From positions 682,001-746,000 of the forward strand of contig NJPS01000046.1 in the NCBI GenBank assembly GCA_002946415.1: a stretch of DNA of 64,000 nucleotides. The letters run 5' to 3'. The translations under genes and the position numbers were made by a program. This DNA is from Rutstroemia sp. NJR-2017a BVV2. Its lineage: Eukaryota; Ascomycota; Leotiomycetes; Helotiales; Rutstroemiaceae. The notes beneath the pieces are model-generated. The model saw only the letters and a list, made by a program, of their open reading frames with translations. It did no database searches and was not told the DNA's origin. Below, piece by piece: positions 11,294 through 23,064 of the stretch; positions within the stretch are counted from its first letter, which is position 1; every line of letters begins with the position of its first letter.

Positions 11294-13144
11294 CTATGAT
11301 ACAATGTCCTCAAGTATGTTCTCCAATTCCTCTTTTCTGAAAGGCACACGGAGCATTTCCGTCCCCAAAGTATCCTTTCTACTCTCGATCATCTGATGGT
11401 CATGGAATCTACAAATTGTTAGTCTGTTTAGTAGGCAATGCTGGGAGGGAAGTGCTTACTCTTTTAGCAATGTCCTGAAGTTCATCTCATTGCTACAGAT
11501 AAATTCCTCCACCGCCTTCTGGTATAGCACTCTGTATTCCACACCGGGTTCGCTGCGTCTATTGATTCCACCATTCATGCCATCGCCTTCCTCGTCCTCC
11601 GCCATGACATTTTCATCCATAGCTGCCAGTTGTTCCCCTATCAGAACTCTGAACAGACTTTTTGCATTCTCCGGCAAACTCTTGAGCACAAAACTGATAC
11701 CGCCCTTACCCCCTACCTTTCGTCCACTTCTACCAAGGAGATCATGCACCTCATCTACAACATCGATCTCGACTGTATAAGGTAAAAAGGTTGTGCAATC
11801 ATGGAACAGAAAGTTGAAGGTCGAGCGGAGAGAACTATCCCAAAGCAACGGAAAAGAGGGATGGTCTGCCGAGGCAATCAGATGTACCTGTGGGTGCGAG
11901 CTCAGCCGCGAGAGTACCATTTGGGCCGCAGACCGCCGAAGAACAGCTCCGTCAATGGAATGAATGACCAAAGTAACATGCTGTGTCTCATCTTCATCGA
12001 GTAAAGATATAAGATTATCAAGCATCTCAGTAGGCTGTGAGCCCAGTTTTGTGCCTGCCCCCGCGATCGCCCCGGCCACTGTATTCAAGACATCTCGGAT
12101 TGTGAGGTTCTGCACATAACCATTGATCACTACTATTTTCTCTCTCGAATGATCAGTCATTTTCTCGTATATGTGCTCTGCAAATTTGAGAAGGAGAGAT
12201 CTTTTCGAACCCCAGCCATATACACAAATGTTGAAGTCTTGACTGAGTTCAAACTGCCACTGGTTGAATGATTTCGCATGCACATCTTGCAAAAAGTTCA
12301 TATCAATGACATGTTGATCCTTGTAGTCTCGAGCAAGTTTGAAGAATTCATCGTGATCGAGCAAAGCCAAAGAAGAAAGATTAGAGTTTGCAGTCTTGGA
12401 TCTGCCAGGTCGATTTTGTGAGAAGTATAAGTCGTGCGGTGCAAGGTCCTCTGGTGGTGTTAATGATCGCTGCCGTGCTTTTGATCCTTTAACTCGACCT
12501 CGTCCACGTTTGGAAGGAGTAGATGGTTCTCCCGCGTCTTCTGGAGGTCTAACAGTATTTTGCTCGTCCTCCGCATCTGGTTCTCCCTCTTCCCCTGATT
12601 CATAGATCTGGTTTGCAATGTCTTCCTCTTCGTCGTCATTATCGCTAATGTTGCCTAGGATCGTCCGCTCAATAAGAGTCCTCGTGCTCTTTCTTCTGGC
12701 CGATCTATCTATGTTTCGTCGAAGTCGAGGGGTTTCGTCGGTTCCGGTGATGCCAGCAGCTTTTGTGGGTGTCGCAAACAGTCTGTCCACATGCCGGATA
12801 GTACTCGGGGTTCGAACTTGAGGCTTGGTAGGGTTCAGCCTTGGGCGCACTGGGGATCCTTCGTTGGTAGTCTCTGGCTCAGATTGGCTTGCCTCAATCG
12901 CTACCTCTTCGGAATCTCTTTCGGCGCTCTCGCTTGAGCCTTCATCGTCGATGATGTTCTCTTTTTCTACGGCATTTGCTTTCCTCCCTCTTGCGACCTG
13001 GGTCTTCTTCAAATACTGTGATTCGTCCCGAGAATGAGAAGTAGTCGTCTTCGCAACAGTCCGCGATGTGGCTCGGATTCTTTTCATATCGTTTTCCTTG
13101 CTAGATCCATTTTCTGCTCCATTGGCTTGCACCTTTCGCTTCAT
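11294..13144 (-). CDS. ORC2: Origin recognition complex subunit 2
   Basis: Subunit of the six-protein complex that marks replication origins and loads the MCM helicase. Exons 13144-11460 and 11408-11294 give 599 residues. The N-terminal 240 residues are charged and low in complexity, with basic and acidic runs and an RGRGRVKGSKARQR AT-hook-like segment, as is common in fungal Orc2. The conserved half begins near DLYFSQNRPGRSKTANSNLS and includes FNICVYGWGSKRSLLLKFAE, the degenerate AAA+ nucleotide-binding region typical of Orc2, then the HLIASADHPSFPLLWD stretch. The short last exon contributes FHDHQMIESRKDTLGTEML and the final helix. A gene on the opposite strand starts 363 bp away, so both probably share a promoter region. 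Confidence 0.95.
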
Positions 13145-13507
13145 CGCAAGGCAGACCGTCTAAAGAATCTTTGAGCAAACATCAGAATTGTATCGAGAGA
13201 GATCAATTGTGCTGTGCGATGTTGTTGTGGTTTCTTTATTTCTGTGCAATTTCGCATTCACTACAGCAGTACCAGCGATTAATGTGCTTTGTTCATTGGC
13301 GGTCGCGATTTCTCTCAGGCTTCGCGCGCGGAATGCGGGGGGCTAGTGGTTGCTGTGGCTGGAGCGCGTTCCCAAAGAGTAAACAAAAAGCTTAGACAAT
13401 TTGCTCTTTCCTAGAAAAACATCTTAAGTCATCTAAATATAATAATCCACGCGGGTTTTGATGGAAACTACTTCATTTCCGTCTCTTGCAGCCTCGCTTT
13501 GCTGAAT
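13145..13507. promoter_or_regulatory. bidirectional promoter region of ORC2 and the Cut12-like gene
   Basis: The 363 bp between the start codons of ORC2 (minus) and the Cut12-like spindle-pole gene (plus) must hold both promoters and both 5' UTRs. I could not identify a clear TATA box. An MCB-like ACGCG core occurs near 13448-13455 (ccacgcggg), which would fit cell-cycle genes, but a single core this short is weak evidence. Confidence 0.5.
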
Positions 13508-15768
13508 ATGCTCAATTGGTGGTTAGGACGGCCGGTGGATGGCGCAGAGCGCGTCCCAGGTAATTATCATTCTCATATCACCATGTATGCAATACTTACA
13601 TCTCTGTAGGTTGTGATCCCGACGCAGAAGCACCTGAAACTCCAGCACCAGTCTTCGCAGCTCGTGCTCTCAAAAGTGCCTTCTTTGGCACTCCGGGCTT
13701 TCCCCAGGATGATACTTTATACGGGGTTGATAAGGAGGACATAAGGAGCGGTAGAACCGATCGACCGATAGATATTTTTTCGACCTCTCCAACCAAACCG
13801 ACAGGCATTTTAATGACTCCAGGGGCTGGTGCGACTCGAAGAAAGACGGTGTCATTTGGCTCAGAAGTTGTTGATAGGGAAGGACGAAGTGGATCTGAAA
13901 AGATTATCAACAGAGCCGCAACTCCAGGAAAGCCATCTAGTCTCGAGACTTCTACCAGAGATAAATTGTCACAGCCTATCAGGAAAACTCCACTATTGAA
14001 GACATTGGAAGACTCTCGCGATATAGACAGCGCATCTAAAGAACGCAATAAGCTGTCTACGGCTCATTCTACATTACCAACTCCGAGTCTGGTGAAAGAA
14101 AAAGACACAGCGCGGTCAAAGGTCAATACGAAAGAGGCCAAAAAAGCTCGACCAAAAGACGATAATCTCCTCAAGCAATTTACCTTAGACGCCGACAACG
14201 ATGGAGACGTTACAGTGGATATGAATGATCCTCGCTCTATGTCAGGCAAGTTCTGGAAATCGGAATTTCAAAGATACCACGATGAAGCACAAGAGCAGAT
14301 GACGCATCTTGTCAGATACAAGCAACTGGCAAAGTCATATGCTAAGAAGAAAGATGCCGAAGCTCTTGATCTCGCTGAGAAGTTGAAGGAGGAGCAGAGT
14401 AAAGTTGCTATGATGGAGAACAACATCAGCGAGCTTATGCGACAGATTTCGGAAGCAGGAAAAGTAGATGGGGATGCTGCTCCTGAGATGATGCGAGATC
14501 TTGCTCGTCAAACCGCTCTCGCTTTTCAATATCGTGTGCAGGTAGAGGAGTTCCGAAAGGCTGTGGAAGGAGACGGGACGCTTGCGGCAGCTCTTCCCAA
14601 AGCCGATTTTAAAAACACAAAAGATGACCCTACGGACGTGAAAGGATTGCGAGAAGAACTTGAGAAGGCGCGACAAGCTTTGTCTAGCATGGATAAGACT
14701 GTATCCAAGCTACGAGAAGAGAATAATAAGCTTTCTCAGGATCTTCTACAGAATGACTTACGATTTGAGAAGCACACGGAGAGTTGCGAGAAGCGGTTGA
14801 AGCTTGCTGAAGAACAGCGTCACAAGAAAGATGAGCGATTACAGAGCCTTCAAAAAGATTATGATCATATCAAGCAAACCGCCAAAAATAATCGCCGAGA
14901 GGCGGAACGCCTCTTGAGACAGCGCCATGACCAAGCGGTGGGTTTGAAGAAGGAGATAGCTTCATTAAAGATCGCACAGATAACAGTACAAGAGCTTCAG
15001 CAGTCCCTTGATGACAAGGCCACGGAACACGAACGGATAGTTGAGGGATACAAAAAGGAAATTGCTCTACTGAAAGAGGGAATAGCTCTCTTTACAAGTA
15101 CCGACTCATATAAGAACGGGCTTGAGTATGATCACTTGGATTTGTTCCGAATTACTAATAACTCGGCCGAGAGAACTGCGCTTCCTGGTGCGACATCTAT
15201 ATCAAGTCATTCTCCGGCTCGACCTTCGAAGACAATAATATCATCAAAGCCTACGCATTCGGAGACATCTGCAAGAGCCCTCGGTCGACGATCTTCTTAT
15301 GCAGCGTTGTCTGAGATAACCAATTATGCCACATCAGAGAAGCTTGCGTTTCAAAAGTCTGGAAAAGTCGAATACACGCCACTTGCTAAGCGTTTCTCCG
15401 ACCTGTCATTGAACTCCAGCGAGCTCGACTTGACACCTGCTGAGCCTTCATTGCCTCTTCTACCACATACACGAAAAAGACATGAGAGCAGATGCGCTGC
15501 TAGTCCAAGACCAAAGATGTTCAATATTCCGTCCAGTCCGCCCAAGGCAACAATAGCTAGATCCCGTACCGTGGACCAGCCTAAGTCAAACAACGACGTC
15601 TCTGCATCACGTCACGCGGTGAATTCTAGCCGTCTTTCCAGCATCGGCGGCTCAAAAAAAAGTTTCTTACCTCCTGACAGAGTAGCCGCAGCCACAGCTC
15701 GATTGGCAGCAAAGAAGGCCGATCGCGAGAAGAAATCACGCGCGATGGGAACTGACAGTTTTCGATGA
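13508..15768 (+). CDS. Cut12-like spindle pole body-associated protein
   Basis: Exons 13508-13559 and 13610-15768 give 736 residues. The first exon encodes only MLNWWLGRPVDGAERVP plus one base, and splicing restores the frame into an N-terminal block with PVFAARALKSAFFGTPGFP and KPTGILMTPGAGATRRKTVSFG. I recognise this as the conserved motif region of fungal proteins annotated as having the Cut12 spindle-pole domain. The middle, roughly residues 240-510, is a long coiled coil (KLKEEQSKVAMMENNISELM, LREENNKLSQDLLQ). The C-terminus is Ser/Pro-rich and basic, with a Lys/Arg-rich end. In fission yeast Cut12 anchors at the spindle pole and promotes Plo1/Cdc25-dependent mitotic entry. The homology is distant and limited to the N-terminal motifs and architecture. 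Its pairing with ORC2 fits a cell-cycle role. Confidence 0.8.
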
Positions 15769-17358
15769 ATCGCACTTGGAATGGGATTTCTTGGAGTTGG
15801 GAGTAAGAATTTGGTTTTGCCTCTAATGGTCTTTAGAGATGCACATATAACACGGCGCTTGGTGTTTGGCGGAGATTCCAGAAATGGACAGGACTGTATT
15901 GTATGAGTTCTGTGATATGTTGCATGTCAAGTGTTACCGTTTCCAGCTGTCTGCCGTTTTATCCCTATACGCAGTAATGCCGCAGAATCATCAGTGGAGG
16001 AAACTATAGAAATTCGAGCCTTTGGCTTATCATAAATGCATTTATGGAGCTACCGTGATCCGTTTAAGTCTCTGGAAAGGGAGATTTGTACTGCTGCATG
16101 TGATGATGGTGTGTGAAGAAGAAAGGTAACGATGGAAAAGGGGCAAATAATGTCCCCAACAATGTCCCACAGCCGAATTTTCAACCTTTCTTGTATGTAA
16201 TGTCAGCCAGAATGATGGCTCGCAACATGGAATACAGTATCGTCCTCCGTCATGTCTTGTTCTCTTAAAGGCTGGACCATTACGCAAGTATCATCTTGAG
16301 TACCCACCAAACTACCTCCGACCCACGCCACCTCCCCACCCGTGCCACCCGTGCCACCTCATTCTAGTCTCCTTATCTTATCGTAGTAGTGCCGATGACA
16401 ACAAGCTGAGGAATACCTCGATACTCACCTTGGGCGACTTGTCAATTCTATAGCAGTATTGTAGCTTGTGTAGGACAGTCTGAGGTCAACTCAAACTTCA
16501 GGGTTTGCCCATAACGCACGCTACCCCTTTAGCCTTACCGTAGCAGTATCTACACTTGCCATGCCTCGTCGTTTCATGATACATCCATTCGTGGAACTCG
16601 AGGACTATTTTTGGAGCATAACCGCGCATCGAATCATCTACAAGTAGTCAAGCAACAGTTAGCCACATTCACAAGTAACAGACTAATACCAATCCGAAAA
16701 GCTTACGGTGCATTAGCAAACAGCGGTACTATTTCATGGACAGGCGAAGTTTCGATGTCGACTGAGTAATGAGTTGGCTAGGCACGATTCATTTTTGACG
16801 CCCGAGGACAGCCCTTAAGTCCTTAAGTACGAAAGTATTGAATCGGAGTCTCCGTAAAGCCCCAAAGGGTTATTTGCCAGCCAGAAACTATTTGAACGTA
16901 AACAGCTCACTCCTCGCTCTTCGCTCTTCACTCCTCACTTACACCTCACTCCTCACATCGCGAAACACCCAGTAACAGCCATCGCTTCTTTTCCGTTTTT
17001 CTTTCTTCCTCTTCCTCTTCCCTTTCCGCGATACTTCAATCAACGACCAACTCCGACCTTATTTCCTCGTCATCCTACCTGATCACTTCGTCCTCCTCAC
17101 TCGGCCCAGGTCGGTCGCCTCCCAATCCGAATTCCGCCCAAGGATAAACTCGTTACCTCATCAGGTGTCTTGATAAATCTTACGTCTCTCGCCGCTGCAA
17201 TTATTTGTCTCACTTATTCTCACGCTACAGCCAGCTACTTAGTGATCGGGATCTGCCTAGGGTTTTTAGAGTTTGCACACAACTATTTCCAGTCTTTACC
17301 AATCTTTACCAACACCTACCATCTTTTGATTCATTCACCTTAACCACCGAAAAGCACA
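15769..17358. other. intergenic: Cut12-like 3' UTR and long CDC34 leader
   Basis: About 1.6 kb with no supported gene. The right 450 bp is rich in C/T (for example around 16915-17100), typical of fungal promoter and 5' UTR sequence, and probably belongs to CDC34. Confidence 0.6.
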
Positions 17359-18179
17359 ATGTCTGCGGCTGCTGCGAAGAATCGTTTGATGAGCGAGTAC
17401 AAGGGGCTCGTCAAAGAGAAGTGGGTTAATGTCGAGGTAATGTGTCTCCGTTACGTTGCACTCATATTCACCGTACTGACTCAAATCACAGTTAAATGAA
17501 GGTGCACTTTTCAAATGGACGATCGGTCTGATGGTTATCAATTCTGAGAGTGCCTTCAACGGAGCATATTTCAAGGTGAGGAATTTCAACTCCAGGTATA
17601 CTGATGTTTGCTGACTCAATAATGTAGGCGGAGATGACCTTCACCGACAACTACCCTTACAACCCCCCTACTTTCAAGTTCCTTCGACCGATCTTTCACC
17701 CGAACATTTATCCCGACGGCAAATTGTGCATATCAATTTTACACCCTCCTGGAGAGGACGAACAGTCGGGAGAATCTGCAAGTGAGCGGTGGTCGCCGTT
17801 ACAAGGTGTCGAATCTGTGCTTCGGTCCATCTTACTTCTTCTGGACGATCCTGAGATTAATTCGCCTGCCAACGTCGACGCTGGTGTAATGTATCGTGAT
17901 AACCGAGACCAATACAATCAAAAGGCCAAGGAGGCTGTTGCTGCCTCGAAGCAAGATATTCCGGAGGACTTTGAGATGCCCACCACTCTCGAAACGGCCC
18001 CGCCTGCGAAGGTCGTAGACGACGATGCATTCTGGGCTGAGAGTGATGAGGAGAATGACTTTGGGGCCAGTGATAGTTCTGGGGAGGATTTCGGGATGGA
18101 TGAAGACGAGGATGATGGGGAGGAACAGGAGGAGGAGGAGGACGAGGACGAGGATGAGGACGAAGAAATGGATGACTGA
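17359..18179 (+). CDS. CDC34: Ubiquitin-conjugating enzyme E2, Cdc34/Ubc3 type
   Basis: The E2 that works with SCF ubiquitin ligases to degrade cell-cycle regulators. Exons 17359-17436, 17492-17575 and 17628-18179 give 237 residues. The UBC fold is complete: HPN (78-80) and the catalytic cysteine C88 in DGKLCISIL. Directly after it sits the acidic loop insertion HPPGEDEQSGESASERW, which separates Cdc34/Ubc7-type E2s from ordinary ones. The C-terminal tail after residue about 170 is strongly acidic (runs of Glu/Asp to EEMDD), the Cdc34 feature that binds the basic canyon of the cullin. Codon-level repetition of GAG/GAC in the tail makes it a probable length-variable stretch. Assignment to Cdc34 rather than Ubc7 rests on the tail. 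Confidence 0.95.
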
Positions 18180-19142
18180 GTGGACATTACGGACGAGCTT
18201 CAAGGCCTGGCACAAATACGCCCTTGACTGCTCGAATCTCAGTCAACTCGCGCACTTCCGGCATGCCCATTATTAGCCGGACCGCGACTGGACGACGGGT
18301 GGTTTTATTTATAGTTTTCTATTTCACATATTGCAACAGCATAGCGACGACCTGCTCGGGTCAAAGGGGCGCAACTGGTCGTTTGATGTAGGCTTGCATC
18401 TATGCGGCGTTTCTCCCTTTCCTTACGATGCTCCGAATCTGGTGTTTTCTAGGCGAATATTGGAAGACTGGCATTATTTAGGGAGGTTGGCGTAGTCTTG
18501 GCAGGCGTTTGCAATAGTAGATTTTAGATACAGAATTCACATATTGAACATTTTTCGTCTTAGTTGTGCTGTTAGTCCTCCACACTGCGGCTTACTGCCC
18601 TCGATGAGAACTCATTCTTTGGCGTCATTCTGGTTATTTCAAATCCTGTTCGAGATTTAACGGAAGTGATCATAAACAAAACAAAACCCAAACCACAGAA
18701 TCAAATAGTCTCTTGGAAATGTCCAGACGGCTATTCCTCTCAGCGCCAGGCAATGTATCCTTGTTATCCATCGATGAGGGGTGCACTGGGGCGATCACAT
18801 AGTGCCGCAGCCGTGCAGACTTATCCCGCAAACGCTCGGGCCATACAGCAGGGATTTCCTCAAGATTATCATTGAAGCTCCGCGTCTGCGCTTGTCATGA
18901 ACTCAGAAGTTTCCCCGTCTCAGTAATCAAGAATTTTAAGCACAGTTTGGCTTCAGATCTTATGGCAAATTGATGCAAATTGATGCAATTCCTTTAATAA
19001 TACTTTGCGACACCTCCTCGCTCTCGCTACTTTCTGCTTCTATGATCCGCGAAGGCATCTGCGATAGATCGTTTACGTCGTAGCAGAAGCAGGAAGCAGA
19101 CGGTTGGCTTTCACTTCTAGCTTTACAGCTTGTGAAGCCACA
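18180..19142. other. intergenic between CDC34 and the UBA/UIM gene
   Basis: About 960 bp: CDC34 3' UTR and the promoter of the next gene in the same direction. No gene seen. Confidence 0.6.
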
Positions 19143-21918
19143 ATGGCGGCGCAACCTACGGAGCAAGATGTGCGGGGTTTCCTGGAGATGGTGGGATCCA
19201 TGGATCGCAATGAAGTTCTTCAGAGATTGAAGGTGGGGTTTATGGCAGACAATTCGAGACGATCAAGCTGATGCGTGCAGGGCAACAACAACAATGTCCA
19301 GCAGGCAGTCAACGAATACTTTGATGACATGGAGACGGGGAATACCAACCGGGTGAGTGGTAATATGCTGATCGCATGGGGTCACCTGCAATACCATTTG
19401 TTAATAGCTTATCCAAGTATCGATGGGACGAGACACCCTTCAGTGGGGACAACAACCACGGAATTGGTAACTTCAGATAATTTACCGCTGGCAGACTGAA
19501 ATTTCTTGCTAATTATATGAAACCAGCTTTTAACGTACAAGGCCCCGATGATCCAGGACCATACAGTCGGTTTGACGGCGCACCATCAAGGCCTCCATCC
19601 AGAACAAGCAACAACAAATCGCCTTTGAGTAAGGTGATCGATTTGACAACAGAACAGGGTACTACAGCCTTTCCGCGAACCTATACCTTTATGTTCTAAC
19701 ATGCTATAGCAGATCCCAGCAATGCATTTACAAATTACTCCGATAATGGCGACAAAGAATTGCAACAAGCTCTTGCAGCCTCGATGGCGGACGCCGGTTT
19801 GCCCCCGCAACAAACTGGCGTTATTGGAACTGATCAGGTCCATTTCGGGCCTGCTACTCGAACTGAATATGAGCATGGTAGATGGGACTTGGTTCCAATA
19901 TCGTCTGTTCAGGAGATTCTTCTCGATCCGGAACCCGCCGATCGTCAGCGCGATGTCGTCAACCAAGTACCTGCCTTTCTGAAACCCAGTGTGGAGGATC
20001 ATAGGCTAGGCGCGCTCCTTACTATTTACCATTGCATCCCTATGGCAAAGGAAATATTTCTGAACCGACTGAGCCAGGAGACATATTACCCACATGAGCC
20101 CGAATGGTGGACCGGGAAACCGATTTCAAAACCAATCTGTTCTGGACGGGAGGATCAATATCTTGTCGACGAAGATAAAAGGTTCGGTCAAGAGCTACAG
20201 AGGGTCATGGCTTTCTTGGACAGAACAGATCGCAGCTACGGCTCCGCTGATGTTATCGCAAATCTGCCGTTTTTGACGGAACAGGCCGAGTTCACGGTAG
20301 AATCCAAGTTCTTCTTGGCTTGGCAAAACTACTTGGGCAGCCATGGCTCCTTGAAACATCTCTTCTCTACCGGCGTCCCTGGCGTGGACAATGAGCAAAC
20401 TCAAGAGCCCAAAACATTTGCGATCCTAGATCTTCAACTTCCCAATAAGGATTCTCTCTGCGAAACCCTTTATGATGTTGCTGATGAAACACTGTGGTAT
20501 GGCCGAGACTTTAAGCTTTCCAACAGCTCCTATCTAGAGCATATTGGCCAAATCATTTCTTTCAGACTTGAGGGTGCAAATAAATGGGAAGATCAGAAGC
20601 CAGTTCATATACCTTTGGTGTGGTACCCTGATAGATATCTTGAATCGGCTCGGAAAGAGGCATTGGATATGCGTATCAAGAAAGCTGCGGTAGAGGAGAG
20701 GATTAAGCGTATCACAGAACGGGAGAATTTCTTGACATATCACACTGACAAGAATGGGAAGATTTTGAAAGTAGAGGATATTTTCAACCTCTCACTCAAG
20801 CATGATCAAGGCGCGTTACCCCATAATGGGCATACATCAGATGATCTCGACGGCGACTCCGAAATGACACAGCCATTGAAAGGGGATTTATCCGCGAAAT
20901 TGAGCAAGGTCATGAGTGACATTAACAACAAGCTCAAGGGTAAGATAGCTCAAACTTATTCTGCTTTCGAATCTCACTGACGTGTAAAAGCTCTGGAAGA
21001 AGAGAAGGAGAAAGCCAAAGCTGCTTGGAGAGAGCTGTCAAATCTTTACACAGACCCTGCCACTTCATCTCGGCCATTACACAAGTACACACTTCGAGGC
21101 GTCAGCTTGAATAAAGAAACGACATATCTCTGCAAGGCTGTAGAACCAGATCTCATTGACATGCAGCTCACTGATGACGATCAATCTCAGAGCGAGGGAC
21201 AGTGGTGGAGAATTAACTACAACACTTCATCGCCTACTCCTGTGTCTGTTGAGGTGAGTGTTCTCAATCAAGAATCCCATGCGCATACTGATATAAGGAT
21301 AGAAAACAACTCCCGAGAAAGTCATTGAGGATGTTGATGCCGAAGTTGGTAAAGTCATTCTTGTGTATGCAAGTGACAGAGCCATGGAGCCAAATGCAAA
21401 TTCAATACCACTTTCGCTTGAGGTAAGTTGATCCCTTACTGTCCGTCATGTAGTACTGAATTTATCAGGCTTTTGTACGCGAGGACAACATTGCCTTCCG
21501 CAAAGAATTGTCTCCTACCGACCCCTCGATAGACTCTGTCTCGTCACCCAAATCGCCCCCAAAGCGCAAATATGACCAGTGCTCATCTTCGGGTTCTACT
21601 GAGGCCGGAGAGCAGTACAAAACTGATAACGATAAACGTATAGTGGCTTCGGAAGCGATTGCCGCCTCTTCGGCTCTACAAGGTCGCCTTTCTCAGAATG
21701 GTGATGTTATAATGGGAGTTGACCCGGTCACCGATGGCAATGTCCCGCCCGGACCGGAAATGCAAGAACGAAGTGGCAATAGCATGCTAACTCATCTCGT
21801 TGGCAATGCGAGCAAGCAAAGTACGGCAAACGATAGCATGGAGATCAACGAGATTATGAATGATGAGGATATCCAGAAAGAAAACGCTGCAGTCAAGCGT
21901 GTGGGGTTCGCAGAATAG
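19143..21918 (+). CDS. UBA/UIM protein with a degenerate USP (USP25/28-like) domain
   Basis: Eight exons (19143-19232, 19281-19352, 19418-19466, 19527-19658, 19713-20939, 20991-21253, 21303-21422, 21469-21918) give 800 residues. The N-terminus is a UBA-like helix bundle (VRGFLEMVGSMDRNEVLQRL, then NNNNVQQAVNEYF). A ubiquitin-interacting motif follows (DKELQQALAASMADAG). The remainder reads like a ubiquitin-specific protease fold: PAFLKPSVEDHRLGALLTIY where the Cys box should be, PLVWYPDRYLESARKEA, a coiled helical insert, and YTLRGVSLNKETTYL where the His box should be. Neither catalytic Cys nor the His-box histidine is present, so it is probably a ubiquitin-binding pseudoenzyme. The C-terminus is disordered with a basic PPKRKYDQ patch. 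The UBA-UIM-USP order resembles animal USP25/USP28. Exon 3 is the least certain; its acceptor (ccaag) was chosen because it alone keeps frame. Confidence 0.75.
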
Positions 21919-22101
21919 ACGTAACGGTAGCATTTCTAAAGGGGTTTACATTTGCCATGCATGGAATTAATATGTAGAATCTGCACACTGTACAGTACAT
22001 ATCCTGATGCACGATCAGGTGCTTTTTGCTCTAGTTAATGAATAACCTCAAAATACATCTCACTGTCGTGAATAGTGTATTCTCATTGGCCAACTGCTAC
22101 G

Positions 22102-22114
22102 GAAGGTTCGAGAA
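22102..22114. promoter_or_regulatory. perfect three-unit heat-shock element
   Basis: The 13-mer gaaggttcgagaa matches GAAnnTTCnnGAA exactly, the minimal high-affinity site for trimeric Hsf1. It lies about 950 bp upstream of the start codon of the class II DnaJ gene, a known Hsf1 target class. An ATTGGCCAA palindrome containing CCAAT-box cores sits just upstream at about 22085-22093. Confidence 0.6.
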
Positions 22115-22214
22115 GCTCCTCTGTTACTCTAACTACGCTTCAGGAGATTGGCCCAAACTGCTAAAACCCCACCATAAAACGTCACCGCCAAATGGCGGGG
22201 AGTTTAATGGGATG

Positions 22215-22227
22215 GAAGATTCTTGAT
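22215..22227. promoter_or_regulatory. near-consensus heat-shock element
   Basis: gaagattcttgat matches GAAnnTTCnnGAA at all but the last base of the third unit. It lies about 100 bp downstream of a perfect element and upstream of the same DnaJ gene. Confidence 0.45.
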
Positions 22228-23064
22228 TGTTGGATTCTGTCGACGTCTAGAAGTGCTTGAGTACAAGATCGATTGATCTAGAAGAGCGAGACGTATTTAT
22301 CCAGTTGACTTGACAGACGCATTTGCTACTACACGACTTGAAATCTACTGAAATCTACTAAAACTACCTACCCAACGTTACTACAATCCACAAGTACTGT
22401 ACTTTCTACTTTACGACGTTATACGTTTACTCTACGGCTCTTTTACTCTAAGTCACAACTTCAATTCTTCTAATTCAATTTGCACGTTCACATTCACTGG
22501 CCAATTATACATCAAGAAGCCAGAGGATAGACTTCTGTTCGCGAAAACACGACACAGACTTTACTTCATTCGCTGCAGACAACGCATCCTGATTCCTGAC
22601 ATCGAAGGAAGGCAAAAGTGGGAACAAGAATAGCCATCACGAGATAGAAGGCGGTGGTGTGTATACTACACCACACATTCACAGTAGGTCAAATCCTTTC
22701 AACCAACCTTTCTTTTCTGTCATACTTTCTCCATCACCAACCGACAATTGCCATTCACAATACCTGGTTGGAAAAACAAGCAAGAAAGGGGCTAGACCTT
22801 ATATTTGTCCTTTTTCGACCTCTTTCGAGTTTTTCGACTGGCGTTCTACCACGCAACCCAAATTATCACATTTTCCTCGCAATCCCGGTAACTGACGACA
22901 TACCTTCAGATCGTGGTTGGCACACCTCACGATAATACCTCACGACATATTTGCGCCTTCCACTGAGAGAAGACATAACTGTGCGACAACCTAAGTAACA
23001 CAGTTTATCCGACAACTGAAATCTATCATTTCGTTCCTTTTGTGACTCAGGAACAACCGCAACT

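Larger units (their letters stand above)
21919..23064. other. long upstream region of the DnaJ gene
   Basis: About 1.15 kb between the UBA/UIM gene stop and the DnaJ start. It holds heat-shock elements near 22102 and 22215 (listed separately), then C/T-rich leader sequence. No gene is visible. Confidence 0.65.
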
